Counted from the stretch's first letter, positions 37,822-47,769 are shown. The stretch: DNA of 64,000 bases from Sphingopyxis lindanitolerans (GCF_002993885.1 NZ_CM009578.1:1766751-1830750); one strand, 5' to 3'. Program-made: numbers and translations. The notes: generated from the letters alone by a model not told the origin.

Positions 37822-38064
37822 ATGCTGCACCTGATATTCGACGGCCGCCCCTGGTTCCGCCCGAAGAATCGCGGCTATGGCTCGGGCCTGCCAGTCGCAT
37901 GGCAGGGCTGGGCCCTGTTGGCGGCGCATGTCGCGCTGATCGCCGGAGTCTCGATGCTGTTGCAGGGTCGGCCGGCGGTGATGAGCATCTTCGTCATCCT
38001 GGCGGCCGTCGCGCCGCTGCCGCTCTATCGCGCCAAGACCGAGGGCGGCTGGCGCTGGCGGTGA
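37822..38064 (+). CDS. Small membrane protein of the SPFH operon
   Basis: 80 residues with two hydrophobic helices (about 26-46 and 51-70) and basic ends (GGWRWR). The start lies one base after the ribbon-helix-helix stop, so they are co-translated. No family recognised. Confidence 0.65.
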   Translation: MLHLIFDGRPWFRPKNRGYGSGLPVAWQGWALLAAHVALIAGVSMLLQGRPAVMSIFVILAAVAPLPLYRAKTEGGWRWR

Positions 38065-38284
38065 TGATTCGGCGATGATGGCGTTTGTCCCCTGGCATCC
38101 TGCTCTGGCTGCGTTCCCCCGCGAAGGCGGGGGAACACGGCCTGTGTGCAGGCTCAGCCATAGCACCCTTGTGGAGAGGGGCACCCGCCTTCGCGGGGGC
38201 TCGGCGGTTTTAATGCAAGATGGGTGTGGATAGCGCCCCGCCCCCGCTTGCCCCCCACGCGACAGATGGTTAAGGCCGGTCCCC
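38065..38284. repeat. Gap with CCCGCGAAGGCGGG-type repeats
   Basis: GTTCCCCCGCGAAGGCGGGG (38113-38132) and CACCCGCCTTCGCGGGGGCT (about 38181-38200) form an imperfect inverted pair. No gene is seen in these 220 bp. Confidence 0.65.
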
Positions 38285-38956
38285 ATGACCGCCGCCCCGT
38301 CCTCCGTCCGCATCGCCCCCTCGATCCTCAGCGCCGATTTCGCGCGGCTGGGCGAGGAAGTGCGCGCGATCGAGGCGGCGGGGGCCGACTGGGTGCATAT
38401 CGACGTGATGGACGGCCATTTCGTGCCGAATCTGACGATCGGCCCGATGGTCGTGAAGGCGCTGCGCCCGCATTCGGCGCTGCCCTTTGACGTCCATCTG
38501 ATGATTTCGCCGGTGGACGGCTTCCTCGACGCTTTCGCCGCCGCGGGCGCCGACATCATCACCGTCCATCCCGAGGCGGGGCCGCATATCCACCGCAGCA
38601 TCCAGCACATCAAGTCGCTCGGCAAGCAGGCGGGCGTCTCGCTCAACCCCGCGACTCCGGCGAAGATGCTCGACTATCTGATCGACGACATCGACCTTGT
38701 CCTGATCATGAGCGTCAATCCGGGTTTCGGCGGCCAGAGCTTCATCTCCAGCCAGCTTCGCAAGATCGAAGCAGTGCGGAAGATGATCGAGAAATCGGGC
38801 CGCGACATCCGGCTGGAAGTCGATGGCGGCATCGACGCAGGCACCGCGCCGCTCGCCATCGCGGCGGGCGCCGACGTCCTCGTCGCCGGGACCGCGACCT
38901 TCAAGGGCGGGCCCGACGCTTACGCCAACAATATCCGGCGCCTGCGCGGCGCCTGA
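38285..38956 (+). CDS. rpe: Ribulose-phosphate 3-epimerase
   Basis: 223 residues. Interconverts ribulose 5-phosphate and xylulose 5-phosphate. Metal-binding His and Asp in [18 protein letters not shown] and FDVHLMI, and the phosphate loops [12 protein letters not shown] and [10 protein letters not shown], are complete. It is followed after three bases by the heparinase-like gene. Confidence 0.95.
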   Translation: MTAAPSSVRIAPSILSADFARLGEEVRAIEAAGADWVHIDVMDGHFVPNLTIGPMVVKALRPHSALPFDVHLMISPVDGFLDAFAAAGADIITVHPEAGPHIHRSIQHIKSLGKQAGVSLNPATPAKMLDYLIDDIDLVLIMSVNPGFGGQSFISSQLRKIEAVRKMIEKSGRDIRLEVDGGIDAGTAPLAIAAGADVLVAGTATFKGGPDAYANNIRRLRGA

Positions 38957-38959
38957 TCG

Positions 38960-40738
38960 GTGGAGGGGAGACCGCCCATCTCTGCCCCATCCAGCCCGAT
39001 TCCCGATCCGGGCGACGACGCCGCGCCGATCGACGACAGCATCGAGCCGGGCAAGCGGCTGATCCGCCTGCCCGCCGACAAGGGGCTGTCGCTCGGCGAT
39101 CGCCTCGCCAACCAGATCACCCGCCTGACCTGGCGCACGCCGCTCCACGCCTTTCGCCTGAAAGGGCGCTTTCCGCTGAAGCTGCTCGGCGTGCCGGCCG
39201 ATCCCGTGCCCGGCGACATGCGCGCGGGCACCGCGATCCGCGCCGGTCATTTCCTGCATCGCGGGCTGAAGCTGCCGCTCGGCAAGCTCGATTTCGCCGC
39301 GCTCACCGTCGCGCCGGCCTTTGCCGACTATCTCCACAGCTTCGCCTGGCTGCGCGACCTTGCCGCGACCGGCACCCGCGCCGACGGCGCCCCGATCGCC
39401 GAGGCGGTCGTCCGCCAGTGGCTCGCCGCGCATGGCGAGATGGTCGGCGAACCCGCATGGAAAGCCGACAACACCGGCTGGCGCATCCTGTTCTGGGCCG
39501 CGCATGCGCCGCTGATCCTGTCGTCGAGCGACCTTATCTATCGCTCGGCGGTGCTCAACCATCTCGCCCGCGCCGCGCGGCATCTCGACCGCGTCGCCGA
39601 CAAGACGCGCCCCGGCACCGGCCAGCTCGTCGCGTGGATCGGCATCGTCGCCGCGTCGCTGTTGATGCCCGGCGGCGAGCCGCGCCAGATTTTCGGCGAA
39701 GCCGGCCTCCGCAAGGTCATCGAGACGAGCTTCTATGCCGACGGCGGCAATATCGCGCGCTCGCCGCAGGCGCAGCTCGACGCCGTGATGGCGCTGGCGA
39801 TGCTCGCGCGCGTCTATGACATGCGCCGCATCGAGGTGCCGCCCTTCGTGCAGGAGGTGCTGGCGCGCGCCGTTCCCGCGCTGCTCGGCCTCGCCCACAG
39901 CGACGGCGGCATGGGCAATTGGCAGGGCAGCGGCGCGACGTCCGCGCTGCATATCCAATATGTCGTCGCCGCGAGCGGCGTGCGGACCCGCCCGCTCAAA
40001 CAGGCCCGCGACTGGGGCTATCAGCGGGTCGTCGCGAACAAGGTCGTGCTGCTCGCCGACGCCGCGCCGCCGCCGATCGCGCGAGTGACCGAAGCGGGCT
40101 GCGCCTCGACCCTCGCGTTCGAACTGTCGGACGGCGACGAGCGCATCGTCGTCAATTGCGGCGGCGCGGCGCTGACCGGCGCGACGATCCCCGCCGATCT
40201 GGCGCGCGGTCTCCGCACCACCGCCGCCCATTCGACGCTGACCATTGCCGACAGCAACTCGACCGCGATCCTGCCGAGCGGCGCGCTCGGCCGCGGGGTC
40301 ACCGAGGTCGAGCTCGACCGGCGCGAGACGCCGCAGGGCAGCCGCGTCGAGATGAGCCACGACGGCTATGCCCGCCGCCACGGCTTCATCCACCGCCGCC
40401 TGCTGATCCTGGCCCCCAACGGCCGCGAGCTGCGCGGCGAGGACATGCTGCTCCCCGCCCCGCGCAGCCGCCGCAAGGGCGACAAGCGTTTCACGCTGCG
40501 CTTTCACCTGGGCCGCAACCTGTCGGCGAGCCTGACCGCCGACAGACTGGGCGCGTTGCTGCGTATCGCGGGCGGACCGCTGTGGCAGTTCCGCACCTCC
40601 GAAGGCGCGCTCGACATCGAGGAAAGCCTGTGGGTCGACGGCGACGGCCGCCCGCACCCGACCGAACAGCTCGTCGTTACCGGCACCGCGCCGGCCGGCG
40701 GCGCCAGCATCGGCTGGATTTTCAAGCATATCGGCTGA
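38960..40738 (+). CDS. Heparinase II/III-family protein
   Basis: 592 residues. An alpha/alpha-toroid N-terminal region (FADYLHSFAWLRDLA, WRILFWAAHAPLILS, FYADGGNIARSPQAQLDAVM) and a beta-sandwich C-terminal region (LRTTAAHSTLTIADSNST, SHDGYARRHGFIHRRLLIL) match heparinase II/III-like polysaccharide lyases, with the conserved Asn-Ile-Ser/Arg substrate loop and HSTL block. No signal peptide is obvious, which is unusual for a lyase acting on extracellular polysaccharide. GTG 38960 overlaps its own Shine-Dalgarno-like GGAGGGGAG, so the true start may lie a little further on. Confidence 0.8.
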   Translation: MEGRPPISAPSSPIPDPGDDAAPIDDSIEPGKRLIRLPADKGLSLGDRLANQITRLTWRTPLHAFRLKGRFPLKLLGVPADPVPGDMRAGTAIRAGHFLHRGLKLPLGKLDFAALTVAPAFADYLHSFAWLRDLAATGTRADGAPIAEAVVRQWLAAHGEMVGEPAWKADNTGWRILFWAAHAPLILSSSDLIYRSAVLNHLARAARHLDRVADKTRPGTGQLVAWIGIVAASLLMPGGEPRQIFGEAGLRKVIETSFYADGGNIARSPQAQLDAVMALAMLARVYDMRRIEVPPFVQEVLARAVPALLGLAHSDGGMGNWQGSGATSALHIQYVVAASGVRTRPLKQARDWGYQRVVANKVVLLADAAPPPIARVTEAGCASTLAFELSDGDERIVVNCGGAALTGATIPADLARGLRTTAAHSTLTIADSNSTAILPSGALGRGVTEVELDRRETPQGSRVEMSHDGYARRHGFIHRRLLILAPNGRELRGEDMLLPAPRSRRKGDKRFTLRFHLGRNLSASLTADRLGALLRIAGGPLWQFRTSEGALDIEESLWVDGDGRPHPTEQLVVTGTAPAGGASIGWIFKHIG

Positions 40739-41056
40739 CAGCATCAAGCAAATCGCCGCCCTTTCCCCTCCCCCGTCATGCTGAACTCGTTTCAGCATCC
40801 ATGGCCCGCGCTCTCGTAAAGCGCGGCGCCCTATTCGAGGACAGGCCATGGACCCTGAAACAAGTTCAGGGTGACGATGGAATGAGACGTGAAACGCCAT
40901 CGCGTGAACCTTGGCCTCCCTCTCTGCGATCCCTGCCGCCTCCACATGAATTTCCTTCTCCGCGCCTCGGCTGACCCTTCCAAAACCTTGCCCAACGGCG
41001 ATCAGCGGCCTAGGGCGGCGGCGACTCCTTCCATCGCCAGCCGAGGCCCCCTCCCC
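40739..41056. repeat. Gap with inverted TCATGCTGAAC / GTTCAGGGTGA repeats
   Basis: CGTCATGCTGAACTCGTTTC (from 40777) and CCTGAAACAAGTTCAGGGTG (about 40855-40874) form an imperfect inverted pair around a palindrome with CATGG at each end. No gene is seen in the 318 bp apart from the purH leader. Confidence 0.65.
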
Positions 41057-42649
41057 ATGACCGATCTCGTCCCCGTCCGCCGCGCCCTTCTGTCCGTCAG
41101 CGACAAGGCTGGCCTCGCCGAGCTTGCCGCCGCGCTCACGCGCCACGGCGTCGAGCTGGTGTCGACCGGCGGCACCGCGAAGGCGCTGCGCGAGGCGGGG
41201 CACGACGTTCTCGACGTCGCCGACCTCACCGGCTTTCCCGAGATGATGGACGGCCGCGTCAAGACGCTGCACCCGACCGTCCATGGCGGCATCCTCGCGG
41301 TGCGCGACGATGCCGCGCATGTCGCCGCGATGGAGGCGCACGGCATCGGCGCGATCGACCTGGTCGTCGTCAACCTCTACCCCTTCGCCGCCACGGTCGC
41401 GAAGGGCGCGGCGCGCGACGAGATCATCGAGAATATCGACATCGGCGGCCCCGCGATGGTGCGCTCGGCGGCCAAGAACCACGCCTTCGTAAACATCGTC
41501 ACCGAGCCCGAGGATTATGCCGCGGTGATGGCGGAGATGGACGCCAACGGCGGCGCGACGACGCTCGCCTTGCGGAGGCGCCTCGCCGCGACGGCCTTTG
41601 CCCACACCGCGACCTATGACGGGATGATCGCGAGCTGGTTCGCCTTTGCCGACCAGGGCAAGCTGTTCCCCGACACACTGCCGCTGACCGCCAAGCTGTC
41701 CACCGAGCTGCGCTATGGCGAGAATCCGCACCAGCAGGCCGCGCTCTACCTGCCCGCCGGTCCTGCATCGCGCGGCATCGCGCAGGCGCAGCAGGTCCAG
41801 GGCAAGGAACTCAGCTATAATAATATCAACGACGCCGACGCTGCGCTCGAACTGGTCGCCGAATTTCGCGAAGCCGGCCCGACCTGCGTCATCGTCAAGC
41901 ACGCCAACCCGTGCGGCGTCGCGAGCGCGGCGACGATCGCCGAGGCCTATGACGCGGCGCTGGCATGCGACGATGTCTCGGCGTTCGGCGGGATCATCGC
42001 GGTCAACCGGCCGCTCGACGGCGCGACCGCCGAAGCGATCAGCGGCATTTTCACCGAAGTCGTCTGCGCCCCCGATGCCGACGCCGACGCGCGCGCGGTG
42101 TTCGCGAAGAAGAAGAATCTGCGCCTGCTGCTCACCGGCGAACTGCCCGACCCGGCGCGCGGCGGACTGGTGATGAAGACGATCGCGGGTGGCTGGCTCG
42201 CGCAGGCCCGCGACAATGGCCGCATCACCCGCGCCGACCTGAAAGTCGTCACCGAGCGCGCGCCGACCGAGGAGGAACTCGCCGACGCGCTGTTCGCCTG
42301 GACGATCGCCAAGCATGTGAAATCGAACGCCATCGTCTATGCCAAGGGCGGATCGACCGCGGGCATCGGCGCCGGGCAGATGAACCGCCGCGACAGCGCG
42401 CGCATCGCGGCGGTGAAGGCGCGCGAGGCGGCCGAGACGCACGGCTGGGCGCAGCCGCGCACCGTCGGCAGCGCGGTCGCGAGCGACGCCTTCTTCCCCT
42501 TCGCCGACGGGCTGCTCGCGGCGGTCGAGGCGGGCGCGACGTGCGTGATCCAGCCGGGCGGATCGATCCGCGACGACGAGGTGATCGCGGCGGCGAACGA
42601 AGCCGGACTGGCGATGCTGTTCACCGGGATGCGGCATTTCCGGCATTGA
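41057..42649 (+). CDS. purH: Bifunctional AICAR transformylase/IMP cyclohydrolase
   Basis: 530 residues. N-terminal IMP cyclohydrolase domain ([45 protein letters not shown]) and C-terminal formyltransferase domain ([42 protein letters not shown] with the catalytic Lys-His, and [15 protein letters not shown]). It catalyses the last two steps of purine synthesis. AICAR also arises from HisF-HisH encoded in this window. Confidence 0.96.
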   Translation: MTDLVPVRRALLSVSDKAGLAELAAALTRHGVELVSTGGTAKALREAGHDVLDVADLTGFPEMMDGRVKTLHPTVHGGILAVRDDAAHVAAMEAHGIGAIDLVVVNLYPFAATVAKGAARDEIIENIDIGGPAMVRSAAKNHAFVNIVTEPEDYAAVMAEMDANGGATTLALRRRLAATAFAHTATYDGMIASWFAFADQGKLFPDTLPLTAKLSTELRYGENPHQQAALYLPAGPASRGIAQAQQVQGKELSYNNINDADAALELVAEFREAGPTCVIVKHANPCGVASAATIAEAYDAALACDDVSAFGGIIAVNRPLDGATAEAISGIFTEVVCAPDADADARAVFAKKKNLRLLLTGELPDPARGGLVMKTIAGGWLAQARDNGRITRADLKVVTERAPTEEELADALFAWTIAKHVKSNAIVYAKGGSTAGIGAGQMNRRDSARIAAVKAREAAETHGWAQPRTVGSAVASDAFFPFADGLLAAVEAGATCVIQPGGSIRDDEVIAAANEAGLAMLFTGMRHFRH

Positions 42650-42655
42650 TGAGAT

Positions 42656-42722
42656 TGCGCCCTCCCCTGAAGGAGAGGGGCTTTAAGCCGTCTCGACTTC
42701 GCTCGACACGAACGGCATAGGG
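42656..42722. repeat. Repeat-bearing gap before the YqaA-like gene
   Basis: CCCTCCCCTGAAGGAGAGGGG palindrome and CGTCTCGACTTCGCTCGAC, a half of the repeat at 37520. Confidence 0.5.
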
Positions 42723-42753
42723 TGGCTGCGTCTCTCGCCAACCAAGGACCAGC

Positions 42754-43434
42754 ATGACCGCCACCACCGCCCGCCCGTCCTTCATCCAGCGCATGTACAA
42801 TTGGACGATGGAGAAATCGGCGCATCCGCACGCCGAGCTGTGGCTGGCGCTGGTGGCGTTCGTCGAGGCGAGCTTTTTCCCGATTCCGCCGCATCCGCTG
42901 CTCGGGCTGATGTGCCTCGCCAATCCGAAGAAGGCGGTGCGTTATGCGCTGATCTGCACGCTCGCGTCGGTCGCGGGCGGGATGCTCGGCTATTCGATCG
43001 GCTATTTTCTTTATGAAAGCGTCGGGCTGTGGCTGCTCGGGGTGCTCGGGCTGACCGACGCCTTTCCGCCCGCCGCCTGTTACCTGCGCGATTATGGCGC
43101 CGAGATCATATTGATCAAGGGCGCGACGCCGATCCCGTTCAAGCTGCTGACGATCACCGCCGGCTTCATCCACATGAATTTCTGGACCTTTCTGTGGGCG
43201 AGCGTCGCGAGCCGGGCCTTTTCCTTCATGCTCGTCGGCATCCTGTTCCGGCTGTTCGGGGCGCCGATCAAGGCGTTCATCGACAAATATCTGGTCTGGG
43301 TCGCGGGCGGCTTCCTCGTCGCGGTGGTCGCGGGTTTCCTCGTCATCGGCGCGCTGTCGGGCGACGGCAAGGCGAAGGAAGCCGACAAATGCAGCGGCGC
43401 GACGCTGGCGAGCATGGGGCTGGAGCGGAGGTAA
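42754..43434 (+). CDS. YqaA-like VTT-domain membrane protein
   Basis: 226 residues, SNARE-associated/VTT (DedA-related) superfamily, YqaA branch. About five hydrophobic segments; characteristic FVEASFFPIPPHPLL, YSIGYFLYESVG and LIKGATPIPFKLLTITAGF, with the re-entrant Gly-Pro-rich motifs of this fold. Probably involved in lipid handling at the inner membrane. Confidence 0.82.
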   Translation: MTATTARPSFIQRMYNWTMEKSAHPHAELWLALVAFVEASFFPIPPHPLLGLMCLANPKKAVRYALICTLASVAGGMLGYSIGYFLYESVGLWLLGVLGLTDAFPPAACYLRDYGAEIILIKGATPIPFKLLTITAGFIHMNFWTFLWASVASRAFSFMLVGILFRLFGAPIKAFIDKYLVWVAGGFLVAVVAGFLVIGALSGDGKAKEADKCSGATLASMGLERR

Positions 43435-43455
43435 GTAACTGGGCGTGAAAACCCA

Positions 43456-43545
43456 GCGTGTCCCCGCGAAGGCGGGGATCCATCTCCCGCCGATTCGAAA
43501 TGGCACCATCCGGTGATGGACCCCCGCCTTCGCGGGGGCACACCC
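43456..43545. repeat. Inverted CCCGCGAAGGCGGG-type repeat between convergent genes
   Basis: GTGTCCCCGCGAAGGCGGGG (43460-43479) faces CCCCCGCCTTCGCGGGGGCA (43522-43541). Probably also serves as terminator for both neighbours. Confidence 0.7.
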
Positions 43546-43563
43546 CTTATATGCCGCGACGTT

Positions 43564-44121
43564 TTACTCGTTCGCTGCCTGGTGCAGCCAGTCCGCATGG
43601 CGCGGCGCTTTCTTGGTCTGGCTCCATTCGTCGAGCATCAACGGCGCGACGCGGGCGAGTTCGGCATATTGCTCCGCCGTCCCGATATCGCAGGCCAGTT
43701 CGATGCGATGCCCATTGGGGTCGAAGAAATAGATCGACTTGAAAATGCCGTGGTGCGTCGGGCCGAGGACATCGACGCCGTTCGCCTCCAGATGCGCTTT
43801 CGCCTGGACCAGTTCGTCAAAGCTGCCGACCTTGAACGCCAGATGCTGCACCCACGCCGGGGTGTTGGTGTCGCGCCCCATGTCGGGCTGGTTGGGCAGT
43901 TCGAAAAACGCCAATATGTTGCCGTTCCCCACGTCGAGAAAGACGTGCATATAGGGGTCATACTCGCCGGTCGACGGCACATGATCCTCGGCAAAAGCGG
44001 TGGTGTAGGTCATGCCGAGCATGGCCTCGTACCAATCGACCGTTTCCTTCGCATCCTTGCAGCGATAGGCGGCGTGGTGGACGCCGCCCAATTTGACCGG
44101 GCTTTTGATCGGGCTCGTCAT
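43564..44121 (-). CDS. VOC-family (glyoxalase-like) protein linked to hpd
   Basis: 185 residues. The glyoxalase/bleomycin-resistance fold: [21 protein letters not shown] (first metal His), [28 protein letters not shown] (second His) and [16 protein letters not shown] (Glu). It may act in the aromatic amino-acid pathway after hpd. Its ATG overlaps the hpd stop by four bases (44118-44121). Confidence 0.82.
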   Translation of the reverse strand: MTSPIKSPVKLGGVHHAAYRCKDAKETVDWYEAMLGMTYTTAFAEDHVPSTGEYDPYMHVFLDVGNGNILAFFELPNQPDMGRDTNTPAWVQHLAFKVGSFDELVQAKAHLEANGVDVLGPTHHGIFKSIYFFDPNGHRIELACDIGTAEQYAELARVAPLMLDEWSQTKKAPRHADWLHQAANE

Positions 44122-45224
44122 TCGGCGGGCTCCTTTTCGACCTCGAGCGCGCCGCGGCGAATCTGGTCGAGTTCCATCGACTTGAACAGCGCGGTGAAAT
44201 TGCCCTCGCCGAAGCCTTCGTCCTTCTTGCGCTGGATGAATTCAAAGAAAACAGGACCGATCACCGTCTGCCCAAAGATCTGGAGCAGCAGCCGCGGGTC
44301 GCCTTCGGTGGTCGAGCCGTCGAGCAATATGCCGCGCGACTTCAAGGCGTCGACCGGCTCGCCATGGCCGGGCAGGCGTTCGGCGAGCAGTTCGTAATAG
44401 GTTTCGGGCGGCGACGGCGCGAAGGGATTGCCGAGCGCTTTCAGCCGATCCCACGAATCGTAAAGATCGTCGCAGGCAAAGGCGATGTGCTGGATACCCT
44501 CGCCATTATAGGCGCGCAGATATTCCTCGATCTGGCCGCCGCCGCCCGCGCCTTCTTCGTTGAGCGGGATGCGGATCTTGCCGTCGGGGGCGGTCATCGC
44601 CTTCGACGTCAGCCCGGTATATTCGCCCTTGATGTCGAAATAGCGGATCTCGCGGAAGCCCGCGATACGCTCGTAAAAAGCCGCCCAATGCGCCATCCGG
44701 CCGCCGTAGACATTGTGGGTCAGGTGATCGATGATCTTGAGTCCCGCGCCGACCGGATTGCGGTCGACGCCATCCTCATAAACGAAGTCGATGTCATAGA
44801 TCGACAGATCGCCGCCCCCATTTTTCCCTTCATAGCGGTCGATCAGATAGATGATCGAGCCGCCGATGCCGCGGATCGCGGGAAGCCGCAGCTCCATCGG
44901 GCCGGTCTTGACGTCGACCGGTTCGGCGCCGCGCGCGATCGCCTCGGCATAGGCCTTCGCCGCGTCGCGGACGCGCCAGCCCATGCCGCATGCCGATGGG
45001 CCATGTTCGGCGGCGAAATAGGCCGCGGGCGATCTGGCCTCGTAATTGGCGATCAGGTTGATCCCGCCCTGGCGCCACAGCGCGACATCCTTCGAGCGGT
45101 GATGCGCGATCCGGGTAAAGCCCATCGCCTGAAACACCGGTTCGAGCATGCCCTTTTCGGGCGCCGAAAATTCGACGAACTCGAAGCCGTCGAGACCCAG
45201 CGGATTGTCGAACAGGTCGGCCAT
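44118..45224 (-). CDS. hpd: 4-hydroxyphenylpyruvate dioxygenase
   Basis: 368 residues. It turns 4-hydroxyphenylpyruvate to homogentisate in tyrosine breakdown, with Fe(II) bound by two His and one Glu. The metal regions are [25 protein letters not shown] and [21 protein letters not shown], the last with the Glu and the C-terminal helix that closes the active site. ATG 45224 follows GAGGGACTGACC. A palindrome (45242-45255) sits 18 bp before the start. Confidence 0.94.
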   Translation of the reverse strand: MADLFDNPLGLDGFEFVEFSAPEKGMLEPVFQAMGFTRIAHHRSKDVALWRQGGINLIANYEARSPAAYFAAEHGPSACGMGWRVRDAAKAYAEAIARGAEPVDVKTGPMELRLPAIRGIGGSIIYLIDRYEGKNGGGDLSIYDIDFVYEDGVDRNPVGAGLKIIDHLTHNVYGGRMAHWAAFYERIAGFREIRYFDIKGEYTGLTSKAMTAPDGKIRIPLNEEGAGGGGQIEEYLRAYNGEGIQHIAFACDDLYDSWDRLKALGNPFAPSPPETYYELLAERLPGHGEPVDALKSRGILLDGSTTEGDPRLLLQIFGQTVIGPVFFEFIQRKKDEGFGEGNFTALFKSMELDQIRRGALEVEKEPAE

Positions 45225-45241
45225 GGTCAGTCCCTCATATG

Positions 45242-45255
45242 GTTTCAATTGAAAC
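45242..45255. promoter_or_regulatory. Palindromic candidate operator before hpd
   Basis: GTTTCAATTGAAAC, a perfect 14-bp palindrome between the hpd start and its probable promoter. MarR-type regulators of tyrosine catabolism bind sites of this kind; no such regulator gene lies in the window. Confidence 0.6.
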
Positions 45256-45307
45256 TAATATGAGGAATTAGGGCGGAGGAGTCAATGCACGCCAACCGCC
45301 CCCCCCC

Positions 45308-45316
45308 TTCAGGGAA
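45308..45316. repeat. Target repeat TTCAGGGAA, left of the IS1595-like element
   Basis: The same nine bases occur at 47851-47859. IS1595 elements usually make an 8-bp duplication; the ninth base may be chance, since the target is itself a CCCTTC-AGGG-AAGGG palindrome. Confidence 0.7.
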
Positions 45317-45470
45317 GGGAACTATATACATACGTGACCCACGAAAATAATTCTCACACCATGTTTGTCTGAGTTTCCAACCGCTTGAGGAAAACGCCAT
45401 TCCTCAGAGTGGGTTAGCGATTTGACAATCATATTCATACAGGCTGAGAGGCGGGTCAAGGAGACACGCT

Positions 45471-46313
45471 ATGCCAAGAGTTTCACTCATTCAGGCTGAT
45501 TGCCTCACCGCCATGAAGGCGATTCCGAACGCCAGCGTCAATATGATACTCTGCGATCTGCCATACGGCACCACGCAGAATAGCTGGGACAGCGTCATTC
45601 CTCTGGACGCCCTCTGGAAACAGTATGAGCGCATCCTGGCACCGCAGGGTGCGGTGGTGCTCACCGCGCAAGGACCGTTTACAGCACGCCTGATGCTCTC
45701 AAATGAGGCGTGGTTCAAATACAAGCTGGTCTGGGAAAAATCCAAGCCGACTAACTTCCTGAACGCTAAAAGGCAGCCGCTTCGCAAGCATGAGGATGTG
45801 TGCGTTTTCTATCCGCGCCAACCCAAATATCAGCCGCAGATGGGCGACGGCGCTGCCTACGACAAGGGTGTCCGCAAGAACCAACTGACCGGCTCCTATG
45901 GCGAGTTCCGGCCCGCCCATATCAAGAGCGAAGGCGGGCGCTATCCAACGGACGTGATCTATCACAAGACAGCCGAGAGCGAGGGGCCAGTCTATCACGC
46001 CACCCAAAAGCCCGTAGGCTTGGGCCGCTATTTGATCCGCACCTACACCGAGCCGGGCGATGTCATTCTCGACAACGCATTTGGCTCGGGGAGCTTCTTG
46101 GTTGCAGCCGCCCTTGAAGGGCGCAACGCGATCGGCATCGAACTGAATGAGGATGTCGAGCTATTCCGCAACGGCACGCTTGACCTAATCGATGTTGCAG
46201 AAAGCCGCTTGCAAGTGGTGTCAGACTGCAAAATTAAGACTTGCCCTACCAGCCCCGCGCTCGAATACCGCAAGGCTGTCGAGTGGGCGCTGGCGGGGCA
46301 ATTGGTTCACTGA
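45471..46313 (+). CDS. DNA methyltransferase (N6-adenine or N4-cytosine, beta class), passenger gene
   Basis: 280 residues. Catalytic motif IV DLPYGTTQ (about 31-38) comes before the SAM-binding motif I DNAFGSGSFLVAAALEGRN (about 207-225), the order of beta-class amino-methyltransferases. HATQKPVGLGRYLIRTYTEPGD is the typical region before motif I. It would methylate DNA at a short site. It lies inside the IS1595-like element and converges on the gene at 46307, with a 7-bp overlap of their ends. Methylation could regulate transposition or protect DNA as half of a restriction system. Confidence 0.88.
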   Translation: MPRVSLIQADCLTAMKAIPNASVNMILCDLPYGTTQNSWDSVIPLDALWKQYERILAPQGAVVLTAQGPFTARLMLSNEAWFKYKLVWEKSKPTNFLNAKRQPLRKHEDVCVFYPRQPKYQPQMGDGAAYDKGVRKNQLTGSYGEFRPAHIKSEGGRYPTDVIYHKTAESEGPVYHATQKPVGLGRYLIRTYTEPGDVILDNAFGSGSFLVAAALEGRNAIGIELNEDVELFRNGTLDLIDVAESRLQVVSDCKIKTCPTSPALEYRKAVEWALAGQLVH

Positions 46314-46861
46314 ATTTCGAGAGTGAACAACCCTGTGTCGTCGCGGGTCAGGACAACCGGACGCCCAGAGAAATCGTTGTTATGGAGAATGCTCTCCATC
46401 TGGCTGGGCCAATGCAGCCACGTGTTGGGGGCGTTGTTGCTATTCTGGCGGGTGTCATCGTGCGTGACGCGGAAGGCGATTGTGCCGATGTTGAGTCCCT
46501 GCACGATCACGGTGAACGGGACATAAGCCTCCTCGACGGGCTTCTTGCCAAACTGGCCCGCTTGCCACGCCACTGCCCCGAACATCTCGTTGCGGAACCA
46601 TGTTTGGAAATCTCCGACCGCTAGCGAACCGCTGGTGAGGCGCAGATAGGGCACGAGGCCGCCCGACGTTTCCTGCTGCGCATCCGTTGCGGAGAGGTTC
46701 TTTTGCCAAGTATGCACTGACGGGGGCATCCTTTCGATTTGTTGGAATCGTGCTGGTGCCGCAGGATTCAGATCCTTTGGGTCAACGCGAGCAAATCGCA
46801 GTAACGCCTCGTCAAATGGAATGTCGAGTCCAAATGGCGGATTGCGCTTCTCGCCGGTCAT
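46307..46861 (-). CDS. Uncharacterised passenger protein, possibly B3-type DNA-binding or restriction-related
   Basis: 184 residues, no firm family. Visible features: FGLDIPFDEALLRFARVDP at the start, GGLVPYLRLTSGSLAVGDF and TWFRNEMFGAVAWQ in the middle, and EAYVPFTVIVQG, TWLHWPSQMESIL and GRPVVLTRDDTGLFTLEIQ at the end. The last part vaguely recalls the B3-like DNA-binding module of PLD-type restriction enzymes, but no catalytic HKD motif is present, so it is not a complete nuclease. The start overlaps the transposase stop by four bases (46858-46861), so it is produced with the transposase. Confidence 0.5.
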   Translation of the reverse strand: MTGEKRNPPFGLDIPFDEALLRFARVDPKDLNPAAPARFQQIERMPPSVHTWQKNLSATDAQQETSGGLVPYLRLTSGSLAVGDFQTWFRNEMFGAVAWQAGQFGKKPVEEAYVPFTVIVQGLNIGTIAFRVTHDDTRQNSNNAPNTWLHWPSQMESILHNNDFSGRPVVLTRDDTGLFTLEIQ

Positions 46862-47769
46862 GCAATTAATTCCTTATATGTGAGACGACCAGAAACCTGA
46901 TTAAGCAAAGCGTTGACGCGCTCGCCTTCGCCGAAACCTCTGCGATTGAAACGCCACGTCATTTCGCTGACATAGCGGTTAAGATGCTTGGGCGACAAAT
47001 AGTGGTGAGTGCCAGTGATCTGACGCTTTAGCAGCGCCCAAAAACCTTCAATTCCGTTGGTGTGATGCACGCCGTTTACATATTCGCCCGCGCTATGGCG
47101 CACCACCCCGTGCGGGAAGCTGCGGCCAAGGTGGCGGTATCCAGCGTGTTCGTCGGTTGAGACGAGGGCAACCGACGGAGATAGAACGGCGTGTGCAAAT
47201 CCGTCCAAAGTCTCTGTGTCCGTGCGAGCGATCACTGTTGCAATGGTATCCCCGCCGCGCTCAAACGCTCCAATGACCGCCGTTTTCCCTGACGTGCCGG
47301 GGCCGTTTTTGGGGTCGCCCTTATGACGGTTAGCCGCCTTTCCGCCCACATAGGTTTCGTCAATCTCGACTTCGCCGTCCAACGGGCGATGGAATGACTG
47401 GGTGTCGGCAGCATGACGAAGGCGCTGCGTCATAAACCAAGCGGTTTTCTGGGTAACGCCAATATCTTTAGCGAGCTGGGTGCTGGCAATGCCTTTCTTA
47501 TATGAAGTCAGCAGCCAAATTGCCATGAACCACTTGCGCAGCTCGATCTTGCTGTCCTCAAAAATGGTGCCGACCTTGATGCTGAACCGCTTGCGGCAAT
47601 CGCCGCATTTGTGAGTGCGCTGGTCGGAAAAGTGATAGACCTTCACGGAGCCACAGTGAGGGCAGAACGCGCCGTCCTTCCAGCGAATAGCGGTCAGATG
47701 GTCAATCGCCGACTGCTCGTCAGGGAATGCCGCCATCATTTGCATGAGATTATCGAATTGCTTAATCAC
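46858..47769 (-). CDS. IS1595-family transposase (ISXO2-like)
   Basis: 303 residues. N-terminal zinc ribbon FCPHCGSVKVYHFSDQRTHKCGDC, then a helix-turn-helix (GIASTQLAKDIGVTQKTAWF) and the ISXO2-like DDE domain: EIDETYVGGKAANRHKG (first Asp), LVSTDEHAGYRHL (second) and HHTNGIEGFWALLKRQITG (Asn-x-x-Glu). Complete and without frameshift, so potentially active. Confidence 0.92.
   Translation of the reverse strand: MIKQFDNLMQMMAAFPDEQSAIDHLTAIRWKDGAFCPHCGSVKVYHFSDQRTHKCGDCRKRFSIKVGTIFEDSKIELRKWFMAIWLLTSYKKGIASTQLAKDIGVTQKTAWFMTQRLRHAADTQSFHRPLDGEVEIDETYVGGKAANRHKGDPKNGPGTSGKTAVIGAFERGGDTIATVIARTDTETLDGFAHAVLSPSVALVSTDEHAGYRHLGRSFPHGVVRHSAGEYVNGVHHTNGIEGFWALLKRQITGTHHYLSPKHLNRYVSEMTWRFNRRGFGEGERVNALLNQVSGRLTYKELIA

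Noticed and set aside
38270..42646. Open frame of over 1,400 codons on the minus strand across rpe, the heparinase gene and purH
   Set aside because: It is antisense to three recognised genes, is full of low-complexity Arg/Gly/Ala stretches, and shows no domain. High GC removes stops from that frame.
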